The notes beneath the pieces are model-generated. The model saw nothing but the letters and a program-made list of their open reading frames with translations, had not been told where the DNA came from and did no database searches. A stretch of DNA of 64,000 nt from Diplolepis rosae (taxonomy: Eukaryota; Arthropoda; Insecta; Hymenoptera; Diplolepididae), in assembly GCA_030998225.1 (NCBI GenBank), contig JAPYXD010000704.1, positions 8,804,001 through 8,868,000 of the forward strand. Reading direction: 5' to 3'. The translations under genes and the position numbers were made by a program. This document shows, one piece after another, positions 23,137 to 34,937 of this stretch; position 1 is the first letter of the stretch; each line of letters begins with the position of its first letter.

Positions 23137-23249
23137 ATTTTATGTCACGTCCGTGGTTGACAAGTGTGCGCTGACGCTGTCTGATTGGCTGACGTGATGA
23201 TTGCTTCGATTTAAAATTACGCGGCGATATTTGGTCGTCTATAAAGATA

Positions 23250-24370
23250 GGTTTCGGGTTTTATAGTATAATACATCATTAAAAAAGAACACTTATTTTC
23301 TAGATATTTTGAAAAAGGTTGACCTGAAATAAATATCTGAAATATTTTGTGAAATTTCAAGATTATTTAAACACTTAAAAAATAATTTTGTAGTGAAATT
23401 TAAAGTCAATAGATGTTTAAAGATTCACAAAAAATATCTATTTCAATATTTTATATCTTTATTAATGGGGTTCTTTAATTAAAAAATTATGTGGAGAATA
23501 TTTTATAATAAGATATGATTCAACATGAGATACAAGTTTCAAAAATGAAGGGTTTGAACGTACGAAATATCACAGGTCAGTTTCGATATACAGAAGAGAT
23601 TAAAAGATATGAGTATTCAGAAACACAACAATTACGATGTATAGATGTGACTTAACGATTTGACTATTTAAAAAAAAAGGAACTATCTCCTGCAGTAAAA
23701 TACATTGAAAATTTGTTTATGATACGTAACATCTTTCACATGACAATTTCGATAAATACGTGTCAATTGAAGGTTTAATAATTTTAAAAAGAAAATGAAG
23801 TACATCTAAATTTACATAAAATTTGAAACCTTAAATTTTTTTGGTATAATTCTGATTCTACAAAACTTTACTTTTTAAAGACTAATGTTACATGTTTGCA
23901 TACATTTAAGTTTATTTCTTATGGTTTGATACTGAAGCTCAAACCAATTTTATAATATTACAGATTACGTGAATTACACATTTTCTGAGACACTAAATTT
24001 GTTTTTGAGTTTAAGTGAAACAGGAGATTCAATTTACTTAAGGCTCTATCGGCCTTAAGGAGCACATTCTCATAATGACACTCGCGCTTCCGGCTCGATT
24101 TTCTGTATACATTTCAGTAACTTTTTAATAAATTACATGATTAAAATAATCTATTTTATTCCAAATATCTCAAAAAGGAAAAACAATCGTAGACTTTATT
24201 TAAGGAAACGATTTTGCAGAACAATGCTTATTTCGCATCTCACATATTTTGGTGAAAAAAAATGGAATTGTTTCAATATTTAAAATCCAAACATAAAATC
24301 TACATCCTGTTGAGAAATGTCTTAATGAGAATTTGTAGACCCTATTTAGAAAAATAATTTGCCATACCCG
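23250..24370. other. AT-rich, nothing recognised
   Basis: No frames or element ends seen. Confidence 0.4.
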
Positions 24371-24372
24371 GT

Positions 24373-24690
24373 TGAAGAATGAAATGGGGCGCCGGAACGG
24401 CCGTGGCTGGATTTTCCTTTGTCTGAATCGATCTTGTCAGGGAAACCTAGTCAGGCTCTAGACAGAAGGGTAATGCTCTGTCTGGAAAATCTGCAGTCAG
24501 AAATTCTGACCAGGCCCATGAATGGATTACCAATTTGAACTGATGATTGGATTGCCTAGTCAGGGCCTTGAATGGATTACCTATTTACTCCCATGACTGG
24601 GAATTCCTATCAGGCACTTGTAAATATTTTCTACTCAGGTCCTGGTTAGTACTGTCTATTCAGACCCTTGTTATGATTTTTTTTTTATAT
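24373..24690. repeat. Degenerate tandem repeat (GTCAGGxxxTTGAATGGATT)
   Basis: Words such as CTAGTCAGG, TGAATGGATTACC and TCAGGCCC recur at irregular ~40-50-bp intervals. This is similar in style to the 91-bp array at 25741-26367. Confidence 0.5.
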
Positions 24691-24734
24691 TAACAGGAAG
24701 AATAATGCTATTTCAAATAATTTCGTTAAATATT

Positions 24735-25630
24735 TCAGTTACGTAGCATAAATACAGTAGAACAATAAGTCAAATTACACTTGTCCATTCCTCTGATCAT
24801 CGTTTCTTGGTGATTGTAGACGTTGCTCAATGTTGCGATTTTTTCGATGACCGTTCCAATCTTTAACCCCACTGATGAAAATTCCAAGCGTGCTGCCAAA
24901 GGTTTTTTCAACAAGTTGAACTTCGTTTTCTTGCTCTCTTTGCGAAAAATAATCTGAAACAAAATATTTCCAGTAAAATCACCCACAATATCTTTCAAAT
25001 GAATGTGAAACCAAAACTTACTGTACATAGAGTTGTACAAAGTTTCCATGCGTACTTTCACAGTTATTTTTCCCGACGTTTCATGTAAAAAGTAGTCAAA
25101 GCAAGTTTCTAAAAAGTCAGAATCAAAATAATGACTTGAAAAATCAGTTTTGTGTTGTCCATCTTCCTTGAGTTTTTCGTTGAACGATTTCAAATCATCC
25201 ATGTTATCTATAGGGAAGTTAACGTTGTATTTTTCGCCAAAAAGACGGAAATTTGCAACAGGATTAATCGAAACGTACATCTTCATCAATTGAAATCTCT
25301 TTTCCAATAAAAAGTTTAAGATTAGTTTCAGAAGCATTCTCCGATGATAATGAACATATATCTGTAGGAACTGCTGCTTTAATTGTTTACTACAACAATA
25401 ATGTATTATTTTAGGAAAATTTTTTGAATCATTTTGTCACCGCATTCAGATATTTATTCAATACAGAATATTACATACCTATTTTTTCTTGCGCAATAAA
25501 ACTATACATTAACTTTTTCTTTTCTTTCGACTTTTTTACACGCAGAACATTCAACTTATTCTTGTGCATGTTGTTCAATCCGTCGCTATTTAAAAATTCA
25601 CAAAACTTTCGCACGAAATTGAGAACATTG
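24735..25630 (-). pseudogene. Multi-exon gene fragment, unidentified (DUF4806-like?)
   Basis: The first visible exon (about 25630 to 25479) reads FVRKFCEFLNSDGLNN... and ends at a GTATGT donor. A CAG acceptor at 25362-25364 joins in phase to ENASETNLKLFIGKE (25361 downward). A 200-codon frame (25337-24735) overlaps in another phase and includes a second clear intron, 25021-24954 (GTAAGT...TTTCAG, 68 nt). Between these exons the phases do not agree, so either I have missed a junction or an indel is present. The middle (NMDDLKSFNEKLKE...) loosely recalls the DUF4806 domain of insect proteins, but this is weak. Real introns make it a credible host gene, possibly decayed. Confidence 0.4.
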
Positions 25631-25740
25631 GCTTTAGTGGTTCTGTCTTGAGGTTATGTTATTTCATTGAGGTAAAAATCGTGGAGATATCTATGAAGGC
25701 CATTGCATCTTTCTTTGGCATTGGTGTGGTGGGTAGAATT

Positions 25741-26367
25741 CTGTCTAGGTCTCAAGCGGGATATTCATGTTTAAGGAATTATTCAGCCAGAACCATTGAG
25801 ACTTGTGCCACTTATCCCATGTGTTTGAACCTGTCAAGGTCTTGCCTGAAAATTCCCTGCCAAGGACAGTCTAGCAAGGGACATTACGACTTTTGCCATC
25901 CTTGATTCCATGGATATGAACCTGTCCAGTAATTGTCGAGGAAATTTCAGTTCAAGGAAAATACAGCTAGGACCCTTATGACCTATGCCAGTCTAGATTC
26001 AAAGTGTATCAGCCTGTCCAGGCTTTGTTGGGAAAATTCATACCTGGGGAAAATCTAGGCAGGGCAATTAAGACCCGTGTCAGTCTGGGTCTAATGTGTA
26101 CAAACCTATTCGGGCCCCGTCGAGGATATTCTTATTTGGGGAAAATCCAGCCAGAGCCATTGAGACCAATACCAAACTGGGTATGATAAGCATAGCTCTG
26201 TTCAGGACCCATGGAGGAAATTCTATTTCAGGGAAAATTTAGCCAGGACATCTAATATTTATTCCAGTCTAGATTTGAAAAATATGGCCCTGTCTAGGTC
26301 CTTGCAGAGAAAATATTTTTTGGAGGAAATCTGGTCAGGGCCAATGCATACTCAGGATTGGCCCTAT
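25741..26367. repeat. About seven tandem copies of a 91-bp repeat
   Basis: Units begin near CCTGTCCAGG and contain GAGGAAATTC, GGGGAAAAT, CAGCCAG, GAGACC and CCAGTCT, repeating every 90-92 bp with considerable divergence. Open frames inside are by-products of the periodicity. Confidence 0.75.
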
Positions 26368-26369
26368 TA

Positions 26370-26833
26370 AATTCCCATCCGGGATATTTTGTTCAAATAA
26401 TGGAATTTTTTAATTTTGATCGCACTTTTTAAAATTAAAATGTAAAATATACGTTTTATCAGAAACTATTCCAGACGAAATTTGTAGATATTATTCAAAC
26501 GAACAATTTTGCATTCTAACGTTTTTTTCGTATTTCACACATTATTATTAAAAAATTGAATTTTGGATGTTCAATAGTATTTTTTTAAATTAAAAAGAAA
26601 AATATACATCTCATGAAACAAAGTTCTGATTCAGACTTGTAGATCTTTATGTAGTAAAAAATTTTGTTTCTTAACATTTTTTTCGTATTTCGTAAATTTT
26701 AACTGAAAAATGGAATTTAGGTAATGAATTTTTACAAGTTTTAACATACTATGACTTTCTTCATTTTATTTTAATCGAAAAATATTATGAGGATAATTAG
26801 TAGAGATTTATGAGAATTATCAGAAACCAGTAT
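26370..26833. other. AT-rich with a two-copy repeat
   Basis: Two diverged copies of a ~160-bp stretch (containing TTGTAGAT...TTTCGTATTTC) lie at about 26440-26720. No gene. Confidence 0.4.
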
Positions 26834-27761
26834 TCGGTACTTCAAACATTTTCTTGAAGGCCAAATCTTCAAAGTTGTTACCGATCAGAAACCACTTGTT
26901 TACGCTTTTTGCAACACTCTGAGAAGGCTTCTACCAGACACCACCGGCAATTATTGTACATCTCACAATTTACTACAAAAATCGAATCTCAGCCTGGTCC
27001 AGACAATGTTGTTGCGGATTCTTCAACAAGAGTTGAATCGGTTTGTTTACCTACTTTGAGAAAACTTCTTTGGGATTCTGGGCATTTTGCCATTTATTTT
27101 TATCTCTCAGGAGAAACTCTTCGCCTATATATACTGTCAGTTTTGCGTAAACGCGTTTTTCATCTTTTTCATAACCCCGCTCATGCTAGTGCGAGGGTTT
27201 CTGATCGCGTTATTCGCAAGCACTATATTTGGCCAGCGATGCATCGCGATATTTCTGTATGGTGTAAACCTTGTCTCGATTGCCAACAGTCAAAAATCTC
27301 GCGTCATAACCATCTTGCTCCTGCTCAATTTTCGGTGCCTAATGGGAGATTCAAGCACATACACCTTGACATCGTGGGTCCGCTCCCCGACAGCGATGGT
27401 TACAGGTATTGTATTACGATAATAGACCGTTTCTCTCGCTGGCCGGAGGCGGTTCCGCTTAAAAATATTGAAGCGATCATAGTTTATCGTATATTTTATG
27501 ACACCTGGATCTCGCGTTACTGTTTCCTTAGAAGTTAACTAACGATCAGGGCAGTCAGTTCAAAAATATAAAATAAAAACCTTTGTATTTAAAAAGTTTA
27601 GAATCTAGCACTCCTGTTTTCTTATTTTTTACACCTTCTCAGAAGTCTCTCGAACGCCCTCGCACTAAACCTCATAAGATTTTAAATCGTGTCTGTGGAG
27701 AACATTAAACCGGCTTACTTTGTTCGCGAGGACATCGACAATATCTCACAACCAGATTGAT
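26834..27761 (+). pseudogene. Gypsy pol remnant: RNase H end and integrase
   Basis: It starts in RNase H (RYFKHFLEGQIF, VVTDQKPLVYAF), shifts frame near 26910, and continues with the integrase zinc finger CKPCLDCQQSK and the core HLDIVGPLPDSDG to about 27537. After a few residues of the next catalytic motif there is a deletion, and only the pol C-terminus remains (VENIKPAYFVRED, 27693-27761). It is related to but clearly diverged from the pol at 10.9-13.4 kb. Confidence 0.88.
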
Positions 27762-28423
27762 AACACCCGTTGACGGGAATGTCATCCCACCCTTAAAAAC
27801 TAATAGCCGCAAGAAAAAGGTTACGTTCAATGTATATACTATACTTATTTTGTACATCGACTTAATTTTTTGTTTTTCTTGAAACTTTCTTTCTTTTCGC
27901 GCGTCGCTTAATACTTTTGTAAAATTCGATTCAAATTTTAAGAAAAAAAGGAGATCTACCAGGCTAACTGTTTATTTTTATGTACTGGTTAAGGCAATTG
28001 CATATGTATTCGTTTATTTTACATCTAATCATTGTTTAGCGTAAGTAAAAGCGTATTTATCTATTCTCTCATTGGTTAGATTGCGACCCCAGTTTTTAGA
28101 AAGGAATTAATTTTCTCATCTTATAAGATTTCTATACTTTGTTTAGAACATATATTAAATAATGCTCTTTATGAATTATCTCGTTTATAAAAGACTGATC
28201 ATTAGTTTTTATTTTATTTTACATTAACTTTAGCTTTTTATATCATTGTATAAGGTATAATTTAATCTATTTTGCGAAACTCGAAATCGCTTTAATTGTA
28301 TCATACTTTTATAAAGCCTATTTATCATTAATTTTTTCTTCTCGTCAAGTTTTATCAAAATATGAGAGTTTACGACTGATTAGTAATAATAATAAATGTT
28401 CAAGTTTTATATCGTTGACACTC

Positions 28424-28435
28424 GAGGGGGGGAGG
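28424..28435 (+). other. Polypurine tract of the second Gypsy remnant
   Basis: GAGGGGGGGAGG lies 3 bp before the TGTAGGG LTR start. Confidence 0.65.
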
Positions 28436-28438
28436 TAT

Positions 28439-28690
28439 TGTAGGGTTCTGCTTTCTTACCTCACCACTCTGTGGAGCGGGGGGTTGCGTATGAGAAGCAG
28501 CGAGTAGCCCGTCTATGTACTGACCCTGCGCTGCGACTTATAACACATGTTCAGTTAGTAGCGGTCCAAGATAGAGTTGGCATCTTCTTCCTTAAATTGT
28601 TAAGTACTGAGTACGAGCAATGTACTCATATTAAATAAAGCTCTTTTTACCATTTTTATTAAAATGGAGTCGCATTGATTTTTATTCATC
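28439..28690 (+). repeat. 3' LTR of the second Gypsy remnant
   Basis: It starts TGTAGGGTTCTGC, contains AATAAA at about 28634, and is bounded upstream by a polypurine tract. The 3' boundary is an estimate (TTCATCA) because the 5' LTR is missing. Confidence 0.6.
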
Positions 28691-28699
28691 ATGACGGTC

Positions 28700-29740
28700 T
28701 GAGTATCGTAGGTCACTCGATATTTTGGAGTCACTATCCAATTTTACCTACCCACTCGAAAATAAATACAATACTTTAGCAATCTACCAACTCATCTCTG
28801 TTATGGCTAAGAACGGTGAAAAAAACTTGATCCAATCCTTTTTTTCATAAGGGACATTCATTTAGCTCAATCGTTGTTTACGTTTCAAAAGCCTTGAAAT
28901 AACCGAAAGTTGGGTGTACATTGAAAAGCCGTTTTTGCGGGATCCGATTTTAAGGAATGAACTACGGATCGGTAGAGTATGGGATACGGAGCGAGTTGTT
29001 ATGAGATCAACAGAGCTATAAACCTGTTAAGACAAATCTGTATGTACTTCCTCTTTGATCACGTTAGGTTGTTTATTGTAAAAAAATAACAACTAAACTC
29101 AACCCTGAAGAAAGAATAATATTTATATCTTTTGGTAAGGGGAATAGAAATATTCAAAAATATTTACTACATATTCACGTATTTTTGATAATTACCACGT
29201 ACTATCAGTGACCGACGTGACTCTGTTTACATACGCAGACAGCAAAACTAAACGCTCGACGCAGGTCACGAAATGTGAGTGAGATCCCCTCTCGCAGACA
29301 TCTTAAAGCGAACACTCGGTTTTATGTGCATCGTCTTAGCGCGAGTCGAGTGTACTTGCACATCAATTACTGACAATATATGACTTCGTACAATACGAAT
29401 AGTAATTTGTACTGTACCTGCTCGTATACTGATTTTTGACTCCCCATTGTTAAGTGTTTCTAGTCTTTTATCTAGTGTTTTATACAATAATAAGTTGCTT
29501 TTATATTATTGCAGTATCTTTCCAATGTGGGTTTATACCTCGCAGCAGTTAGAATTCTAGTGAACTTAGCATGATAATTCACAGGCTACAAAATCCATTG
29601 AATGTAATAAAAGAATATATTTTAAAAAGTCTGAAGAAGTAAGTTTTGAAAAAGAAATTGAGCGATGTTACTTCAGAAATTAGTTTGCTATAGAATTTTT
29701 ATTTATAGAACGTTTAGATTGATGACTTCGCTCTCTAGAA
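28700..29740. other. No gene recognised
   Basis: Contains a somewhat GC-richer part near 29200-29460 without splice-supported exons. Confidence 0.4.
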
Positions 29741-29744
29741 ATAA

Positions 29745-30097
29745 TTAATAGTATATTACGTGCCTAGGCACACAATGAGGGTTATTGCGTGACGAGCGAC
29801 AATGCTCGCAGGAAATCGAAGTCAAGGCGTAGTCGAGTCGTAGGTGAGGCATAGTCGAGGCGCGGCCGAGTCGTAGGTGAGGCATAGTCGAGGCGTGGCC
29901 GAGACGTAGCCGAGGCGCGATCAGTCCTGCGAGCATTGTCGCGAGTCTCGCAATTTCCCGAATTGTGTGCATTGGCACGTATTCTATTTTATGTGACTTT
30001 GGTGCGGATACGAGTTTTTATGCGTACACTCGAATCTAATCTAGTATTTTAGTTGTTTGCGGTGCTAGTCATTACACTTGATATGTCACGACTAGTC
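29745..30097. repeat. GCTCGCAGGA-type repeat with internal 12-bp tandem
   Basis: This is the reverse complement of the copy at 7081-7316, but with about 90 extra bp at 29825-29925 consisting of variants of GTAGTCGAGGCG/TGAGGC repeated around eight times. Confidence 0.6.
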
Positions 30098-30099
30098 CC

Positions 30100-31150
30100 G
30101 GCCATTTTGATTTTATCGATTTTGTGTAGTAGTAATGGATTCTAATAGACGCATGCGCAGTTCAAATGTACAAGGCTTTGCCAGTAAGGTGCTAACGCTG
30201 TACGAAGAAAAAGTAAGAAGAAGAACAATAAGAAAAAGATTGCGTTCCACTGCAAGACTATATGCGCATGCGCAGTTCAATTTCTACATTGTATTCCTCT
30301 GTAACGGAATATACAACATTCCTTTACTCTCAGCTGTAACGGAAAAACGAGTTTCCGCTGCTGAGGCACATAAAATAATTTCAATTCCTCTTTTAAGACA
30401 TTTTGCTCCGAATAATCTTTTATATGGAAACAATGGATCTTTAATTCTATTGATCTATGTAAAGCTTATTTTATAGTGTTTTTAAAATGAATATTGTAAA
30501 TATCTGATTATCTCATATTCCCAATAAAAGATCTCAGAGCAAAAGTATTATTGTAAATAAATGATTAAATAAAGTTTTGAAAAAATAATTATACAAATAA
30601 ATATAGTGTCTATCAAAACATAAACAAACAAATATTTTTAAAGATTAAGTTAGAAAAACAAAGGTGACTGCTGATACACAAATTTATACAATATACAATT
30701 ATTAAACTGTTACGGGAATAACTAAAAATGCGATTTAGTAAAAAGAAAACAGTTGAAGTTATTAGAACTAATTTCTGGGGAAGCGTTGTGGCAGCATCAG
30801 CTCGATACAGAACGTTGATATCTTAAATTCACTAAATATCTGCGTTAAATTAAATTTTTTAATTAATTTTTAATTAAATATTTGTGACGCGCTCCGAAGA
30901 AAGGAGCCTCCGCAGCAAAAAATTCGATTTTCAGGTTTTTATTGTTTCTAATGCTTTTTGATATATAATCTTTCGAAGGGCGCAAACGAAAAATTTCTAT
31001 TTATTTTAGTTTTTCTTTAATTAATGTTAAAAGTGAAGACATTTAAATGACATATGAGTTTGGGCGCTCGCTTCTATTGCTCTTACTGTAAAATCTCTAT
31101 TTTGCTGCTTAGGTCTTTTTCTTCGGAGCACGTCACATTTATTTTCTTAA
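30100..31150. other. No supported gene
   Basis: A 113-codon frame at 30135 has an ATG and a possible AAAGTAAGA donor, but no recognisable content. It contains two copies of GCGCATGCGCAGTTCAA (about 30151 and 30262). Confidence 0.35.
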
Positions 31151-31154
31151 ATAC

Positions 31155-31276
31155 TTTTCTCATTTGAGTCACGGAAACCACACTGTCTATAATCCAGGGT
31201 AGTTTTTCTATTATCAATAAACACCATCCCTTCTGGAATTTCCATCACTTCTCTCACGTCTTCCAGAAATTCCCCC
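31155..31276 (-). other. Candidate exon, unassigned
   Basis: On the minus strand an acceptor-like TTTATATTTAG precedes about 40 open codons (EFLEDVREVMEIPEG..., CGFRDSNE). It could be the next exon of the superoxide-dismutase-like gene, but I cannot align it to that family. Confidence 0.3.
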
Positions 31277-31683
31277 CTAAATATAAAATTTTCCAAAAAA
31301 AGAAAATGTTAAATATTATTTCTAGTATTTGTATTACAATACATTTCAACGTATTTTTTGTAAAATCAGTCTTAGTGATGCAGTTGATGAGACTGCGAAA
31401 TGACACCCCTCTTTTGTACAATGAATATTAGCCGGAAAGATTACAAGGAGACACATAATATTTCATTTCATAATTAATTCTTGAAATGAATAGCCTCTCT
31501 ATTGTAGCACATAACGACCTACTTTCAAAATATATTATTTTATATACGATTCTAATTCCTGCTGATATACTTATTTCTTAATTTTACCTCAATTTCTACT
31601 CCTTTTTGTTAATCATGATGCTTCGTCCTAGAATACTCCTTGAACCAAATAAATGGAAACGTGAAAATGCACCTATTTCTATT

Positions 31684-32354
31684 ATCTAAAGTACCAAATT
31701 TCCCACTCAAATCACCTTTTTTATATTGGTCTGTTGTCCCAGTTTCGGGGGAGGTGAGTTCTTTGGATTTACATTCAAAGGATTCCAGTGACCATAAAGG
31801 GATGCTTCTTCACATGGAAATTCCAAATTTATTTCCACTGGTGTCTGCAATATCATAAGTCAATTTTCACGAGTATTATTATGTTATTCAATTGTATTAT
31901 GTTTTTATTGCTATGAAAGAAACTAATCACCATGTGTATGTGGTACTCACTCGTTATTCAAGCCTTCAAAATTTTCTTCAACGTCAGTCACATCATACTC
32001 GCTTTGTTGAATAAATTCTGACTGGTGTTTGTTCGCCGTTTCCAAACAAATTTTTAACATCTGCCTTTCTTCGGTAGACTCCACAAATTTTGAAAAATTA
32101 TTACATAAGATAAGAAAGTAACAGAAAATATGAGAAATTCCAATAAATATTTCGAAATATGTACATTGAACAAAAAAGACTTTCGCCTCTTGCTTTCGGG
32201 CCATGATCGTCGTAGATGACTAAACTTTTTCCTAATATACTATTAGGTCCTGATAAAGGTAGAAAATTGTCTGTAAATAATTCCCTAGTTAACTGAGGTC
32301 CGAAAATCTTTCTTCTTGCTATATCCGTTTGGAGTATATTGCAATTAATTTTAT
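31684..32354 (-). pseudogene. Cu/Zn superoxide-dismutase-like multidomain gene, two exons
   Basis: Exon A (32354 down to about 32165) follows a TTTCCCAG acceptor and encodes GPNSILGKSLVIYDDHGPKA, the pattern of the C-terminal half of a Cu/Zn-SOD-like domain. It ends near a GTACAT donor. Exon B (31844 to about 31684) follows an ATATTGCAG acceptor and encodes HWNPLNVNPKNSPPP, then GDLSGKFGTL, the start of a further SOD-like domain. Within exon B the frame changes by one base at a G5 run (31747-31751). Tandem SOD-like domains fit the insect Cu/Zn-SOD-related (Rsod) proteins, many of which lack enzyme activity. Exons upstream on this strand would lie beyond the provirus at 32416. Confidence 0.55.
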
Positions 32355-33423
32355 CTGGGAAAAAGAATGTAATAATATATATTTCTTCTTTGCGTTACTG
32401 TAAGATAGTTGAAACTGTTACATCCTGCATAAGTTTAAATTATTAATATTAATATAGAATAGGAAATTAATACAGCGATTCTTGAAATTTTCGGCCACAT
32501 AGTATATACGGGAAATAGACACTTGTATGCAGCTGACTCCGACTGCAGGAGCGCAATAAACATGTCAAAGTGCATTATAAGGATGCTCCCCTAGTCTCAA
32601 CGCACTGCACTTAGAGTACTCTTCAGATTTCTTAAAGAATTTTACAGATTTTCTTCAAAATAATATTTTTTTAATTTTCTTTTATTTCAGCTATTTTCTC
32701 GATAAAGTCGCGCATAACTTCAAATTACATATTCAAGGATGTAATAAATTGTATTCTAGTTCTTAAGGTTTAGATTAAGGATAAGAAAATAATGTATAAG
32801 AAAAGAGTTCGAATCAAAAATATAGCACCTGTGTTAATTTTGCATGCAGAAAATATGAAAACATAAAATAAACAATAAACAAGCGAATAGTATCGTTAAA
32901 TAATAAATTAAATTTATAAGTACAAAAGAAATGAGAAAGGGGTGAAATTCACGAATGCGAATTAATTAAATTAGCAACTCATGTTAGACTCAAATGAAAT
33001 TTATCGGATACAACTTAAAATATAAGAAAATCAAAGACATTAGGCTTATTTTTAAGAAATTTTGTAAAAGGCAAGGTTAATATGAGGACACCCGGTATAC
33101 ACCAAAACAGCCCTCATGCTCTCTTTGTCTTACTCATAGAACATATGGGAGCCAAACCATATAAATACGGCGACAATTTTCATGGAAAATCAGTTCAACT
33201 TGGGCTTTAGCCCAAAATCAAGCTTTTCAATTTGTGTTACCAAGACCTCATCAACAAGAGAAAAATATTGTATCAGAACTTCTTCATAAAATAAATCCAA
33301 GTAAGCCAAAATTTGTTTATTTCTTTAACTCAATTTCCAACAATTTTTCTATTTTCAAATTTAATCCGTTTAACGCACTGAAATTTAATCAAATAATTAT
33401 ATAAAACATTTCTTCGAATTTAA

Positions 33424-34530
33424 ACATTGAGCAGAATTATTTCAGTGTTAATGAATTTAATTTGTTTATATCAACTTTCAATTTAAACATTGAGCAGAAT
33501 TAGTTCAGTGTTAAAGAATTAAATCTGTTTATTTCAACTTTCAATTCAAACATTGAGCAAATTATTAGTTCAGTGTTAGTGTGTTTAATTTGTTTGTATC
33601 AATCATAAATTTAAACATTGAGCAAAATTAGTCCAGTGTTAGTGTGTTTAATTTATTTAATTTGTTTATAATAAATTTCTTAATTCAAACATCGAGCAAA
33701 ATTAGTTCAGTGTTAGTGTGTTTAATTTGTTTATATCAATCATTAATTTAAACACTGAGCAAAATTAGTTCAGTGTTAAATAATTTAATTTGTTTATAAC
33801 AATTTGTAAATTTAACATTGAGCTATTAAATTAAGTTCAGTGTAATTTTCATTCTTTATTTCAATTTTGACACTGAGCTATTTAATTAAGTTCAGTGTTA
33901 ATTGATTTAATTTGTTTATAATAATTTTAAATTAAACATTGAGCTATTTTAATTAAGTTCAATGTGAGTCTGTTGATTTGTTTATTCCAATTTTCAAGCT
34001 TGGCATTGAGCACAGATTTCATTCAGTGTGGGCTTACACGTTCATTTAGTTCTAAGGTTCTCCAATTCAAACATTGAGCAACCCACACAGTTCAGTGTTC
34101 ATATATTTCGCTTAATTGCAAGTTCCCCAACTAAACATTGAACAATTCATAGTTCAGTGTTTAGATATTTTGGTCGTGTACTTTTGAACCCTTAAACAAG
34201 CATTGAGCATTAGTTCGTTCAGTGTTAGTTTAAAAATATTTGGTTCATTTCAAGTTCTTAATTAAACATTGAGCGAGGGTTTCGTTCAGTGTTAGGTTAC
34301 ATCATTGGTTTAAGTCCAATTTTTCAATTTGAACATTGAGCAATTTTACATAGTTCAGCGTTCAGATATTTAGGTTGTATGTTTTGGAAACCTTAAACAA
34401 ACATTTAGCATTATTTTCGTTCAATGTTAGTTTGTATTTTTGTTAACCTTAATCCTTTAGCATTGAGCATAATTAGTTCAGTGCAAGATATAGTAAGATA
34501 GGTTTATTTGTCTTACGAATGGAGCATTGA
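33424..34530 (+). repeat. Hairpin-unit array in the 5' LTR (about 18 units)
   Basis: Units spaced about 53-76 bp (mostly near 64) each contain AACATTGAGC, a loop of about 7-17 nt, and GTTCAGTGTT. As + strand RNA the two halves pair over 10 bp, two of them G-U. Variants keep pairing: AACACTGAGC at 33752, AACATTGAAC at 34134, and GTTCAATGTG opposite AACATTGAGC at 33934-33965. Spacers (TTTAATTTGTTTATATCAA) are less conserved. The array lies just upstream of the TATA box. Confidence 0.85.
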
Positions 34531-34591
34531 TTCAATGCATTGGTTCAATGCTATCATTCAAGATAGACGTTCTCGAAACGATTTTAGGACC

Positions 34592-34626
34592 CTATAAATA
34601 CTTGCAAATTTTTTCAAGGGTCATTG
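34592..34626 (+). promoter_or_regulatory. LTR core promoter
   Basis: CTATAAATA (34592-34600) is followed, about 30 bp from the TATA, by TCATTG (34621-34626), which fits the arthropod initiator consensus. The same pair occurs in the 3' LTR at 47249-47283. Confidence 0.6.
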
Positions 34627-34937
34627 ACGTGGTATATCAATCAGTTAGTTAACTGATTTTCACGCTGCAAACAGTTAGTTGAGCTTGCACCAAGTTCACT
34701 CAAACTGACTTGTTTAATCAATCAAATATTAGGGATTAATAGGTATTCTTATTTCGTTATTCAAAACGTTATATTGCGACACGAAAGCGTTAGGGTTTTC
34801 TCGCTGATTTCGATTTAAGGATCTGATTTACGTATTATTCTCTTCTCATAGCTAGGTCTGATTCCCAGGTTATAAAGCGCAAGCTTTGACCTAAAAATCA
34901 TTTTGCGTAGGACACTATTGCGTTTTCGGACGTAACA

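Larger units (their letters stand above)
32416..34937 (+). repeat. 5' LTR of the provirus, 2522 bp
   Basis: Unusually long for an insect retrovirus (commonly about 0.3-1 kb). The first kilobase is AT-rich non-coding; the hairpin array occupies 33424-34530; a TATA box and initiator sit at 34593 and 34621. By that start site U3 is about 2.2 kb and R plus U5 about 315 bp. Confidence 0.93.

Noticed and set aside
25648..26186. Two small ORFs
   Set aside because: They fall in the 91-bp tandem array and translate its units.
28439..28690. LTR at 28.4 kb as partner of the LTRs at 8.3/15.1 kb
   Set aside because: Different start (TGTAGGG versus TATAGGG) and no shared interior, so it belongs to another Gypsy family.
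30135..30476. 113-aa ORF as a host first exon
   Set aside because: ATG and a weak donor exist, but there is no recognisable protein content and it begins at the edge of a dispersed repeat.
33424..34530. CRISPR-like regular repeat array
   Set aside because: Repeats are degenerate, spacers are also similar to each other, the array is in an LTR with a second copy, and the genome is eukaryotic.
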